Shown: piece after piece, positions 15,528 through 22,916 of the stretch | Layout: every line of letters starts with the position of its first letter | Numbering within the stretch: the first letter of the stretch is position 1 | From: Candidatus Coproplasma avicola | GTDB taxonomy: Bacteria > Bacillota > Clostridia > Christensenellales > Borkfalkiaceae | Direction of reading: 5' to 3' | Assembly: GCA_018712135.1 (NCBI GenBank) | Contig: DVHK01000133.1 | Location: 1-35,061 of the forward strand | DNA: 35,061 nucleotides | Notes under the pieces: generated by a model | Databases searched by the model: none | The model's input: the letters and a program-made list of their open reading frames with translations, nothing else | Told to the model about the DNA's origin: nothing | Translations under genes and position numbers: made by a program

Positions 15528-15558
15528 AGTACATAATTATTTGTTCAAGAGGTTTTTT

Positions 15559-16356
15559 ATGAGTAAAAAGTTAGGGCTTGCCCTCGGTGCGGGCGGCGCG
15601 CGCGGCTGTGCGCACATAGGTTTTTTGCAGGCGCTCGAAGAGGAGGGCATCAGACCCGACATAATTACGGGCTGTTCCATGGGCGCAGTCGTCGGCGGGG
15701 CGTATGCCTCGGGCATGACGGTCGAAGATTTGCTGTCCACCGTGCGCGAGCTTAAAACTTCCGACCTTATCGACCTCGACGGCATGGCAATAACCAAGCT
15801 TGCGCTGTTCAAGGGCAACAAAGTGCGCAAAATTCTGCTCTCAAAGTTCGGCGACGTCACTTTCGATAAATTGAGCATTCCCTTCGCGTGTTACGCCGTC
15901 GACATCCTCGGCGGCAGGCTGACCCTCCTCGACGAAGGCAGCGTGGCTGATGCCGTGCGCGCCTCGTCGGCAATTCCCACGGTGTTCCGCCCCGTCCAGC
16001 ACGGCGATATGCTGCTCGTCGACGGCGGAGTGCTCTGCCGCGTGCCCGTAAAGCATTGCAGGGAGATGGGTGCCGACGTCGTAATTGCCTTCGACGTGCT
16101 CTCCAACACGGGCGAAAGGGTGGATAAGGTTCCCAACATAATCGCCAAAGTGCTGCGCGTGTACGATATAATGGACTACAACCAGAACGAGTTCGCCAAG
16201 CGCGACTTCAAAGACAGTTACAATCTGTGGCTTTCGCCCCCTATGGACGGACTGAGCGCCTACAACGTAAAGGACGCCGAAAAGGCTTACGAGCTGGGTT
16301 ATGCTTACAGCAAGGAACACATGCCCGAAATAAAGGAACTGCTTTCGGACTGCTGA
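15559..16356 (+). CDS. Patatin-like phospholipase (YlbK/RssA type)
   Basis: A 265-residue patatin-family acyl hydrolase, cytoplasmic. The oxyanion motif GAGGARG is at the N-terminus, the nucleophile elbow is GCSMG (G-x-S-x-G), and the catalytic aspartate is in LLVDGG. YlbK of Bacillus and RssA of E. coli are relatives, with no firmly known substrate. The ATG at 15559 has AAGAGG upstream and begins exactly at the conserved KLGLALGAGGARG strand; the track extension to 15358 runs into ylbJ. It lies four bases upstream of rarA, so the two are likely cotranscribed. Confidence 0.93.
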   Translation: MSKKLGLALGAGGARGCAHIGFLQALEEEGIRPDIITGCSMGAVVGGAYASGMTVEDLLSTVRELKTSDLIDLDGMAITKLALFKGNKVRKILLSKFGDVTFDKLSIPFACYAVDILGGRLTLLDEGSVADAVRASSAIPTVFRPVQHGDMLLVDGGVLCRVPVKHCREMGADVVIAFDVLSNTGERVDKVPNIIAKVLRVYDIMDYNQNEFAKRDFKDSYNLWLSPPMDGLSAYNVKDAEKAYELGYAYSKEHMPEIKELLSDC

Positions 16357-16360
16357 TATT

Positions 16361-17674
16361 ATGGATTTATTCGATTTTAACGGCAATGCCGAGGCTGCAA
16401 AGCCGCTCGCCGAGCGTATGCGCGCCAACAACCTTAACGACTTCATAGGTCAGAAGCACATAGTTGCCGAGGGCAGCCTGCTGCGCCGCGCTATCGCGCT
16501 CGACCGCCTGGGCAGTTGCATATTTTACGGCCCTCCCGGCACGGGTAAAACTACCCTCGCCAATATAATCGCCCAGACCACCCACGGCGAGTTCATAAAG
16601 CTCAATGCCGTACAGGCGGGCGTGGCGGACGTTAAAAAAGCCGTGCAGGAGGCGGAAAACAACTTGAAGATGTACGGCAAGCGCACCTATCTCATGCTCG
16701 ACGAGTGCCACCGCTTCAACAAGACCCAGTCCGATTCCCTCCTGCCCGCCATCGAGCAGGGAACTATTATTTTTATAGGCTCCACTACTGAAAATCCCTA
16801 CGCCTCGATGACCCCCGCAATAGTTTCGCGCTGCCGCGTGTTCGAGTTCAGGCGGCTTTCGCCGCAGGATATTATGGGGGCAATGCAAAAAGCCCTCGTC
16901 GATAAGCGCAAGGGGCTGGGCATGTACGACGTCACCGTCGACGGCGACGCGCTCAACCACATCGCCCAAACTGCGGGCGGCGATCTGCGCTCCGCGTACA
17001 ACGCCTTGGAGCTCGCCGTTCTTACCACCCCGCCGGAGGAGGGAGGGCACATTCACGTCGCTCTCGCCGACGCCGAGCAGTCCATACAAAAAAAAGCGCT
17101 CTCGTATAACGAGGACGATTATTACGACTATCTTTCGGCGTTCTGCAAATCGCTCCGCGGCAGCGATTCTAACGCCGCCCTTTACTACGCCATGCGCCTC
17201 ATTTCGGGCGGGTGCGACCCCATGCTTGTCGCCCGCAGGCTGGCAATTCACTCCGCCGAGGACGTCGGCATGGCAGACCCGCGCGCCATGCAGATGGCGG
17301 CTTCCGCCATGTACATACTCGAAAAAACGGGCGCTCCCGAGGGGCTGATACCCCTCTCCGAGGCGATAATTTACGTGTGCGAAGCCTCAAAGAGCGGCTC
17401 CGTCAAGTCGGCGATGTTCGCCGCTAAAGCTGACGCCGAAAACGTGCGCGACGACGACGGAGTTCCCGCGTACCTGCGCGACCATTCCTACGACAGCCGC
17501 GAGGGCAAAAAGCAGGCGGCGCAATACAAATACCCGCACAACTACCCCAACGGCTACGTTGAACAGCAGTACCTGCCCGACGGCTTAAAGGACAAAATTT
17601 ATTATGTCCCCGGCGACAGGGGGTACGAAAAGACCGTTCACGAAATCCGCCGCCAGAAGGGCAAAAAGGATTGA
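16361..17674 (+). CDS. rarA: Replication-associated recombination protein RarA (MgsA)
   Basis: A 437-residue clamp-loader-like AAA+ ATPase that acts at stalled replication forks. The N-terminal [20 protein letters not shown] is typical of RarA/WRNIP1. Walker A is [10 protein letters not shown], Walker [10 protein letters not shown], and sensor 1 STTENPY; an arginine in SRCRVFEF completes the AAA+ site. The C-terminal MgsA tetramerisation part includes [20 protein letters not shown] and [16 protein letters not shown]. Complete and of normal length. No strong ribosome-binding site precedes the ATG, so coupling to the patatin gene is likely. A terminator follows. Confidence 0.95.
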   Translation: MDLFDFNGNAEAAKPLAERMRANNLNDFIGQKHIVAEGSLLRRAIALDRLGSCIFYGPPGTGKTTLANIIAQTTHGEFIKLNAVQAGVADVKKAVQEAENNLKMYGKRTYLMLDECHRFNKTQSDSLLPAIEQGTIIFIGSTTENPYASMTPAIVSRCRVFEFRRLSPQDIMGAMQKALVDKRKGLGMYDVTVDGDALNHIAQTAGGDLRSAYNALELAVLTTPPEEGGHIHVALADAEQSIQKKALSYNEDDYYDYLSAFCKSLRGSDSNAALYYAMRLISGGCDPMLVARRLAIHSAEDVGMADPRAMQMAASAMYILEKTGAPEGLIPLSEAIIYVCEASKSGSVKSAMFAAKADAENVRDDDGVPAYLRDHSYDSREGKKQAAQYKYPHNYPNGYVEQQYLPDGLKDKIYYVPGDRGYEKTVHEIRRQKGKKD

Positions 17675-17697
17675 GCGCGAAATAAGTTATTGCATTT

Positions 17698-17724
17698 AAG
17701 CTGCGCGCGTACGCAGCTTTTTAT
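17698..17724 (+). terminator. Rho-independent terminator after rarA
   Basis: The stem AAGCTGCG/CGCAGCTT with a six-base loop is followed by TTTTTA, 24 bases beyond the rarA stop. Confidence 0.75.
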
Positions 17725-17757
17725 GTATGACCGAAATGTGTATTTTTTCTTTTCGTC

Positions 17758-17809
17758 ATTTCTCCATGCGCCGGCGGCGACTAGAGTCGCCGCCGGCGCA
17801 TGGAGAAAT
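17758..17809. repeat. 25-bp perfect inverted repeat ending in GGAGAAAT
   Basis: Two perfectly complementary 25-base arms (ATTTCTCCATGCGCCGGCGG... and its complement) are separated by only two bases. The outer ends carry the TGGAGAAATCT motif found in the family A repeats elsewhere in the window, so it is probably a symmetric relative. No T tract follows on the plus strand. In RNA it would be a very stable hairpin; in DNA a potential cruciform. Confidence 0.85.
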
Positions 17810-17907
17810 CTGTCTGCAAAAATCGTTTTTGAAATAAATGTCAGGTTTTGCGCCTTTCAGATGTTTTATATATAAGGCATATTCAAGTGTGCTCTATATG
17901 CCGTACA

Positions 17908-17936
17908 TTGAACTTTGCGCAAATAAAACAGATAAT
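17908..17936 (+). promoter_or_regulatory. Putative promoter for the orphan lipoprotein
   Basis: TTGAAC (17908-17913), a 17-base spacer and GATAAT (17931-17936), 28 bases before the lipoprotein ATG. Position and spacing fit a sigma-A promoter. Confidence 0.55.
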
Positions 17937-17964
17937 TTCAAAATAATTTAAAGGGGGTAATATA

Positions 17965-18477
17965 ATGAAAGCACTGTCAAAAATTTTTAAAATTGTAACT
18001 TTGTCCGCGCTGTGCGCCGCGGCGTGCATGGCGATCGCCGGCTGCGGCAGCGACGTGAACACCGCCGAAACGGACAACAACTTTCTCACGGCGCTGTGTC
18101 AAAGCGGCGAACTTTCAAAGGACGATATAAAAAATATCGCCGCGCTGCGTGCAGGCTACGTGGCTTTGGCCGACAGCTTAACGCAGAGCGAGGAGGACTA
18201 CAGGCGGGTGGATTTCACACCGTCGCAGCCCGAACCTTTGGACGACGGGATAAAGCGGCGCATAGAGGAGGACTTTGTTTCAGAGAACGCCTGGGCATCG
18301 TCCTGCGAGGTAAAAGATTTTTACGGGCAGTACGGCGATTATTACGTGGTCGAAATTTTCGCCCGACCCGTCGAAGATGTGGAGTACACTACCGAGGTGT
18401 GGCCGCTCATCGTTGAGGGCATTTTTATGGGATACGTGGGCAATACGTCCTATCCGTACCCCTGGCAGAGCGATTAA
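17965..18477 (+). CDS. Hypothetical lipoprotein
   Basis: A 170-residue predicted lipoprotein with a basic start MKALSKIFKI, a hydrophobic core and the lipobox AIAGC (cysteine at about residue 27). The mature part is acidic, with FLTALCQSGELSKDDIKNIAAL helices followed by a strand-rich C-terminal segment (GDYYVVEIFARPVEDVEYTT). I do not recognise a family. The ribosome-binding site AAAGGGGG lies before the ATG, and it has its own likely promoter and terminators, so it is a single-gene unit. It is exported and lipid-anchored; the role is unknown. Confidence 0.85.
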   Translation: MKALSKIFKIVTLSALCAAACMAIAGCGSDVNTAETDNNFLTALCQSGELSKDDIKNIAALRAGYVALADSLTQSEEDYRRVDFTPSQPEPLDDGIKRRIEEDFVSENAWASSCEVKDFYGQYGDYYVVEIFARPVEDVEYTTEVWPLIVEGIFMGYVGNTSYPYPWQSD

Positions 18478-18535
18478 ATTTTGAGATTATAAGGCGGCTG
18501 CCATTAAAAAAATAAGCGTGCTGTAAAAAGAGCAT

Positions 18536-18580
18536 ATTTTGCACGCGGAAAGCCAAAGGCTTTCCGCGTGCAAAATTTTA
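18536..18580 (+). terminator. Terminator after the orphan lipoprotein
   Basis: A 19-bp perfect stem (ATTTTGCACGCGGAAAGCC) with an AAA loop and a short TTTTA tail, about 60 bases past the lipoprotein stop. The A-rich 5' and T-rich 3' arms make it effective in both directions. Confidence 0.75.
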
Positions 18581-18583
18581 AGG

Positions 18584-18618
18584 GCGCGGCGGGGAATTCT
18601 TCCCCGCCGCGCGGCGTT
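18584..18618 (+). terminator. Second, adjacent GC-rich hairpin
   Basis: A 13-bp perfect stem (GCGCGGCGGGGAA) with a TTC loop, followed by GGCGTTTTCG. It lies immediately after the previous terminator and may be a back-up terminator or part of the repeat-rich intergenic region. Confidence 0.5.
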
Positions 18619-18681
18619 TTCGTGTCCTCGGCGAATGCTTTCGGCAACACAAAATTTGTTTATAGGCATTAAAAATACTAT

Positions 18682-18830
18682 GTCATTTCGACTAAGTGAC
18701 CAAAGGGAACGCATGGAGAAATCTCGCCTTATGGAGAAATCTCGCCTTACTGATAGATTTCTCCACTTCGGCGCTCTGCGCCTTTGGTCGAAATGACAAG
18801 GGGTGACTTTACGCGTTGCTCGAAATGACA
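18682..18830. repeat. Family A dispersed repeat (copy with internal duplication)
   Basis: A forward unit GTCATTTCGAC...GGAGAAATCT is followed by a tandem TTATGGAGAAATCTCGCC duplication. An inverted unit AGATTTCTCC...GGTCGAAATGAC follows, and then a further CGAAATGACA end. The outer ends are complementary, so the element is one large imperfect inverted repeat. There is no ORF inside. Confidence 0.85.
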
Positions 18831-18846
18831 TAAGCAGCAGAATCAG

Positions 18847-18914
18847 TTGTCCGTAAAAGGGGCGGGGAGAACGGCAACGACGTTTGCGGAATAGGATACA
18901 GCGGAACGCTGTCA
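18847..18914 (+). repeat. Family B dispersed repeat (degenerate copy)
   Basis: TTGTCCGTAAAAGGGGCGGGG, then TTTGCGGAATA and CAGCGGAACGCTG, matching the family B layout seen at 22439, 27191 and 30931. It follows a family A copy as in the other composite copies. The rest of this gap, up to about 19110, holds no gene I can support. Confidence 0.7.
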
Positions 18915-19110
18915 GAATAGATTATATCAATTTGCCGCCCCCGCATTTTTTGATGCCCGTCATAATTTTTTGCCCCGCAAAGTATATTATCATGTAACCT
19001 GCGGCATCGCCGAATGCGCCGCAGACGGTCGGTTTCGGCAAGAGAATACATAATCCGACAAATTAATTTAAAATTTTCAGGCAAATTTGTTTTATCATCG
19101 GGGTACAACT

Positions 19111-19872
19111 TTGGCATACGTTTTAAAAATCAAGGGCGTTATCATCTGTTTCTTCATCGCGGTCGTCATAACCGCGCTGTCGCTTTCGGCTTACTATTCG
19201 GGCGCTTACGCCGTCTATTTCGGCGCAACTACGCGAAAGCTACCCATATATGCCGTTGGCACGGAAGAAAAGGTAGTCGCGCTCTCTTTCGACTGCGCGT
19301 GGGGCACCGAACACACCGACGACATTCTCTCCGCGCTCGAACGCGAAGATGTTTCGGCAACGTGGTTCATGGTCGAATTTTGGACGGAAAAATATCCCGA
19401 ATACGTCAAGAAAATAGACGAGGCAGGGCACGAAATAGGTACCCATTCTGCCACCCATTCGTATATGTCCCGCCTGACCGAAGAGGAGATAAGCGCCGAG
19501 CTGCGCTCGTCCTCGCAGGCTATTGAGGACATCACGGGCAAACCTGTCGAACTTTTCCGCCCGCCTTATGGCGACTATAACGACCTTCTCATAACCACGG
19601 CGGAGGCGGAGGGGCTGTTCACCATCCAGTGGGACGTTGACAGCCTCGACTGGAAGGATCTTTCGGCAAACGACATCGCCATGCTCGTAATCAACGCCGT
19701 GCAGCCCGGCAGCATAATACTCATGCACAACAACGGTCTGCACACCGCCGAAAGCCTGCCGGTTATAATCTCCACGCTCAAAAACAGGGGCTATACCTTC
19801 AAGCCGATAGGGCAGATGATATACCGCGACGGTTACACCCTCGATTCGGACGGACGCCAACAGTTGACTTAA
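19111..19872 (+). CDS. Polysaccharide deacetylase, PdaB-like
   Basis: A carbohydrate esterase 4 family protein of about 253 residues with one N-terminal membrane segment (ICFFIAVVITALSLSAYYSGAY) and an extracytoplasmic NodB domain. The catalytic/metal motifs are VALSFDCAWGTEHT (the FDxxWG form typical of PdaB), EIGTHSATHSYMS with the two metal histidines, and LFRPPYGDYN. HNNG and FKPIGQMI close the fold. PdaB-type enzymes act on peptidoglycan during sporulation in Bacillus (known for the family, inferred here). The start is uncertain: the TTG at 19111 with GGGGT upstream is preferred to the TTG at 19087. It lies 24 bases upstream of the OB-fold gene. Confidence 0.88.
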   Translation: MAYVLKIKGVIICFFIAVVITALSLSAYYSGAYAVYFGATTRKLPIYAVGTEEKVVALSFDCAWGTEHTDDILSALEREDVSATWFMVEFWTEKYPEYVKKIDEAGHEIGTHSATHSYMSRLTEEEISAELRSSSQAIEDITGKPVELFRPPYGDYNDLLITTAEAEGLFTIQWDVDSLDWKDLSANDIAMLVINAVQPGSIILMHNNGLHTAESLPVIISTLKNRGYTFKPIGQMIYRDGYTLDSDGRQQLT

Positions 19873-19896
19873 AGATAAACAAAAAGAGGTACGTTT

Positions 19897-20592
19897 ATGA
19901 ATGTCAACAGCGAACAGAACAACAAGGTCTACTTATGCGGAACGATAGTATCCAAGGCGGAATTTTCTCACGAGGTGTTTGGCGAGGGCTTTTATGAATT
20001 TTTTGTGCGCGTCAACCGCCTTTCGGGTCAGGCGGATACACTGCCCGTAACTATATCCGAGCGGCTCATGACTCCCGAAATGCAGGTGGGGCAAACGCTG
20101 TGCGCGCTCGGTCAGTTCCGCTCGTACAACAAGCTCGAAGGCGGTCGCTCCCGCCTCATGCTCACTGTATTCGTGCGCGAGGTGCTGTCGCAAGCCCCCT
20201 CGGCAAACCCCAATTCTGTCGTGCTTTCGGGCTACATCTGCAAACCGCCCGTCTACCGCACAACGCCATTCAACCGCGAAATCGCCGATCTTCTGATAGC
20301 CGTCAACCGCTCATACAACAAGTCGGACTATATCCCCGCCATAGCGTGGGGCAGAAACGCCCGCTTTGTTTCCAAAATGGAGGTGGGGGACAGGGTGGTT
20401 CTGTCGGGCAGAATACAGTCGCGCGAGTATCAGAAAAAGCAGGCGGACGAATCCTTCGTCACTATGACGGCTTACGAAGTTTCCATCTCCAAGCTCGCCT
20501 TATACGACGAGTTTTCGCCCTTCGACATAGACGAGGAGTTCGCGCTCTTCACCCGCCCGCACGCCGAACACAGCCATGCGGATAAATTGTAA
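19897..20592 (+). CDS. Tandem OB-fold single-stranded-DNA-binding-like protein
   Basis: A 231-residue protein with two consecutive OB-fold-like halves: NKVYLCGTIVSKAEFSHEVF through VFVREV (about residues 9-95), and NSVVLSGYICKPPVYRTTPF through TAYEVSISKL (about 106-205). The second half contains ADLLIAVNRSYNKSDYIPAI, AWGRNA and GDRVVLSGRIQSREY, strongly resembling SSB/PriB. The acidic SSB tip (DDDIPF) is missing; the protein ends in a His-rich HAEHSHADKL. It is therefore probably an accessory SSB-like protein rather than the main SSB. The ribosome-binding site AAAGAGG precedes the ATG. Possibly cotranscribed with the deacetylase, though the pairing makes no obvious functional sense. Confidence 0.8.
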   Translation: MNVNSEQNNKVYLCGTIVSKAEFSHEVFGEGFYEFFVRVNRLSGQADTLPVTISERLMTPEMQVGQTLCALGQFRSYNKLEGGRSRLMLTVFVREVLSQAPSANPNSVVLSGYICKPPVYRTTPFNREIADLLIAVNRSYNKSDYIPAIAWGRNARFVSKMEVGDRVVLSGRIQSREYQKKQADESFVTMTAYEVSISKLALYDEFSPFDIDEEFALFTRPHAEHSHADKL

Positions 20593-20733
20593 AAGATGCA
20601 GGCGGCGCGGGTAAAAGTACTCAAATGGCGGCATATATGCCCCGTTCAACGCGTATTTTTCGCAAAAATTTTAAGATAAATTTTTATCGATATATGGTAT
20701 AAAAAATTTTAATATATTTTTTTTGAAAATAGT

Positions 20734-20762
20734 GCGCCCGCCGTTTGCAAAACGGCGGGCGC
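20734..20762. terminator. Hairpin between the OB-fold gene and the MATE gene
   Basis: A perfect 13-bp stem (GCGCCCGCCGTTT) with a three-base loop, after an A/T-rich stretch and 21 bases before the MATE start. There is no T tract on the plus side. It may be a terminator, a leader structure of the MATE transcript, or a processing site. Confidence 0.5.
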
Positions 20763-20783
20763 AAGACTATAATCATTTGCGCT

Positions 20784-22196
20784 ATGGAAGAAAAACTCGT
20801 CAAAAAATCAGGCACCACCGATCTTACGCACGGCAACGTGTGGAAGGTACTTCTTTTATATTGCCTTCCCATTTTCGGCAGCGCAATGGTGCAGCAGCTC
20901 TATTCCCTCGTCGACCTCCTCGTCGTCGGCAACTTTGCCGCCAATTCAAACCTCGCGGTCAACGCCGTCGGCAACGCAACAACGATCGTCAACATCTTAC
21001 TCGCCTTCGCGCTCGGCGCAAACGCGGGCTGTTCGGTAATCGTCGCGCAATACTTCGGCGCCAAAAACCATTTAAAGGTCAAGGAAACGGTAAACACTTC
21101 AATAGTAACCTTCTCCGTTCTGTGCGCCGTAACCATGGTTCTCGGCTTCGGGCTGGGCAACGTTTCCATGGATCTTTTAAGCGTAGACTCGTCCTACCGC
21201 GCCGACTGCCTTACATACTTGTATGTATACGCCGGCTCCATGCCATTCGTATTTCTGTACAACACGGGCTGCGGAATATGTTCGGCGCTCGGCGATTCCA
21301 AAACGCCCTTCATCTTCCTCGTAATGTCATCCCTTTTAAACGTCGTGCTCGACCTTCTGTTCGTGTGCGTGTTCCATTGGGACGTAGCCGGCGCGGCGTG
21401 GGCAACCTTCATTTCCCAGGCAATATCCGCAGCCCTTACGGCGTACGTGCTCGCCCGCAAGCTTAAAAAATTGCCCTGCGAGCAAAAGCCGCGCATGTTC
21501 GTCAAGGACATAAGCCGCAGTCTTATGATAGCGTCTGTTCCCGTCATATTGCAGAACGCGTTTGTTTCGGTGGGCAACTTCTTCGTCGGCAAGCGCATAA
21601 ACGACATCGGCATAGACGCCACCACGGGCTTTACCGCAGCGTTCAAGCTCGTGTCCATGGCAAATATGGGCGTCAGCCAGATGACGAGCGGACTGGCAAA
21701 TTTCTGTTCGCAGAATAAAGCGGTGGGGGAGTATAAGCGCATAGTAAAGGGGCACCTCGTCGTGCTCGTCTACTGCCTGATAACTAACGCCATATTCATG
21801 GCGGCGTTCATATCTGCGCCCGAATTTTTTACTCGGTTGTTCGTCGACTCCTCAAAACTTACGCCCGACGCGCTCGCGTACTCGTGTAACTTTATTGTAA
21901 TAGTCACTTCCTTCCTGCCCGTCGTGTGCGTAAAAATAGTGTGCGACGGCGCCGTGCGCGGCTGCGGCGGCAACCTCGGCTTTACCATTTCAACTTTCAC
22001 CGATTTAATCCTGCGTGTAGCTTTCGTGTACATACTCACGGGTCCCATGGGCTTTTCGGGCGTAAGCTGGGCGTGGGCAATCGGCTGGTCGGTTTCAATG
22101 TTCATTGCGGCGGGCTTCTATTTTGCAATACCCTGCCTGCGCCCCATATTCTTCAAAAACCACAAACCCAAGCAACCCAAACCCGATTTAAAATAA
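20784..22196 (+). CDS. MATE-family multidrug/metabolite efflux protein
   Basis: A 470-residue integral membrane protein with about twelve helices in two homologous halves, typical of MATE antiporters (usually Na+ or H+ driven export of cationic compounds or metabolites). The N-terminal motif WKVLLLYCLPIFGSAMVQQL and YSLVDLLVVGNFA are diagnostic. The second half repeats the pattern (SLMIASVPVILQNAFVSVGN, then DAATGFTAAFKL-like sequence). The start is placed at the ATG at 20784; no clear ribosome-binding site is visible. It is monocistronic with a terminator behind it. Substrate unknown. Confidence 0.92.
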   Translation: MEEKLVKKSGTTDLTHGNVWKVLLLYCLPIFGSAMVQQLYSLVDLLVVGNFAANSNLAVNAVGNATTIVNILLAFALGANAGCSVIVAQYFGAKNHLKVKETVNTSIVTFSVLCAVTMVLGFGLGNVSMDLLSVDSSYRADCLTYLYVYAGSMPFVFLYNTGCGICSALGDSKTPFIFLVMSSLLNVVLDLLFVCVFHWDVAGAAWATFISQAISAALTAYVLARKLKKLPCEQKPRMFVKDISRSLMIASVPVILQNAFVSVGNFFVGKRINDIGIDATTGFTAAFKLVSMANMGVSQMTSGLANFCSQNKAVGEYKRIVKGHLVVLVYCLITNAIFMAAFISAPEFFTRLFVDSSKLTPDALAYSCNFIVIVTSFLPVVCVKIVCDGAVRGCGGNLGFTISTFTDLILRVAFVYILTGPMGFSGVSWAWAIGWSVSMFIAAGFYFAIPCLRPIFFKNHKPKQPKPDLK

Positions 22197-22225
22197 TTTA
22201 AATTTATATTCACTGTGCAATATAT

Positions 22226-22262
22226 GCCGGGCAACGTGTCGTTGCCCGGCTTTGTCATTTTG
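22226..22262 (+). terminator. Terminator after the MATE gene
   Basis: A ten-bp perfect stem GCCGGGCAAC/GTTGCCCGGC with a five-base loop, followed by TTTGTCATTTTG, 29 bases past the stop. Confidence 0.75.
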
Positions 22263-22313
22263 TTAAACAATGCGTAGTATTTCGATTAAGCTATCACATA
22301 CGCCCCTTACCCT

Positions 22314-22422
22314 GTCATTTCGACCGAAGGCGCAGAGCGCCGAAGTGGAGAAATCTGTCAGCAAAACAAGAACAAGGCGAGATTTCTCCGCGCGTTCGCG
22401 TTGCTCGCTTGGTCGAAATGAC
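22314..22422. repeat. Family A dispersed repeat
   Basis: The forward unit GTCATTTCGACCGAAGGCGC...GTGGAGAAATCT is joined by about 25 bases to the inverted unit GAGATTTCTCC...TTGGTCGAAATGAC. The inner GGCGCAGAGCGCC is itself a small hairpin. It is followed by a family B copy. Confidence 0.88.
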
Positions 22423-22438
22423 ATTAGTAATTAAAAAG

Positions 22439-22518
22439 TTGTCCGCAAGAGAGGCGGGGTAAAGTGATACTGTCTGATTGCGGAGCTTGTCCGCGGGGAC
22501 ACTCCGCTGGAACGTTGC
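22439..22518 (+). repeat. Family B dispersed repeat
   Basis: TTGTCCGCAAGAGAGGCGGGG, then GTGATAC, GATTGCGGAGC, and a GGAACGTTGC end. The first 21 bases are identical to the copy at 27191. It lies between the family A copy and the leucine T-box promoter. Confidence 0.8.
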
Positions 22519-22577
22519 TGTCCGAACAATACTTTTGAGCGTATAGCTTTGGCATCATTTTAATTTTGTCAAATCGC

Positions 22578-22606
22578 TTGCAATTTTTTCATATATATGT
22601 TATTAT
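22578..22606 (+). promoter_or_regulatory. Promoter of the leucine T-box/leuA transcript
   Basis: TTGCAA (22578-22583), a 17-base spacer and TATTAT (22601-22606), about 20 bases before the T-box leader. Confidence 0.75.
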
Positions 22607-22624
22607 AAGAACAGTTTAATACTA

Positions 22625-22885
22625 TAATGCGATGAAGCGGAATATTAAAATTGTCTTTTGGTTTCAGAGAGCTGCCGCAAGGTGCAAGGCAGCCGAAAAA
22701 GCTTTTCGAACTCGCCGCGGAGCAGATCGGGTGAACTTTAAGTAGCCCGGTACGGTTTCCCGCCGTAAAACGGGCAGGGTGTATATGCACCTGTGAGGCG
22801 GCAGCTTAGTTGCCGTGAAGAAGAGTGGTACCACGCACGGGGCGGCGTCTCTTTAATTTTAAAGAAACGCGCCCCGTTTTTGCAT
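22625..22885 (+). ncRNA. T-box leader, leucine-specific (CUC specifier)
   Basis: A full T-box leader precedes leuA. Visible elements are AGAGAG and GGTGCAAGGC of stem I, a specifier region CGAACTCGCC with CTC at 22711-22713 (a leucine codon), and the T-box GAGTGGTACCACGC (about 22823-22836). The competing terminator ACGGGGCG...CGCCCCGTTTTT lies at 22837-22881. Uncharged tRNA-Leu should stabilise the antiterminator and allow leuA transcription. The specifier call is by position and agrees with the gene. Confidence 0.93.
22837..22882 (+). terminator. T-box-controlled terminator
   Basis: ACGGGGCGGCGTCTCTTT pairs with AAAGAAACGCGCCCCGT, followed by TTTTT. The 5' arm overlaps the end of the T-box sequence, as needed for a terminator/antiterminator switch. 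Confidence 0.88.
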
Positions 22886-22916
22886 ATTTTTATGCTCAAA
22901 CACTGTAAGGTATAGC

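Noticed and set aside
16367-17251. 294-residue minus-strand ORF
   Set aside because: Antisense shadow of rarA; no recognisable domain.
18682-18830. Insertion sequence
   Set aside because: Inverted ends are present, but no transposase ORF lies inside or nearby and no target duplication is evident, so it is listed as a dispersed repeat.
18922-19062. Possible minus-strand gene remnant reading ...GAFGDAAGYMIIYFAGQK... to a TAA stop
   Set aside because: It looks coding by codon choice, but it has no start codon with a ribosome-binding site and a stop lies closely upstream. The opposite strand is also open, so I cannot support it as a gene or pseudogene without a homologue.
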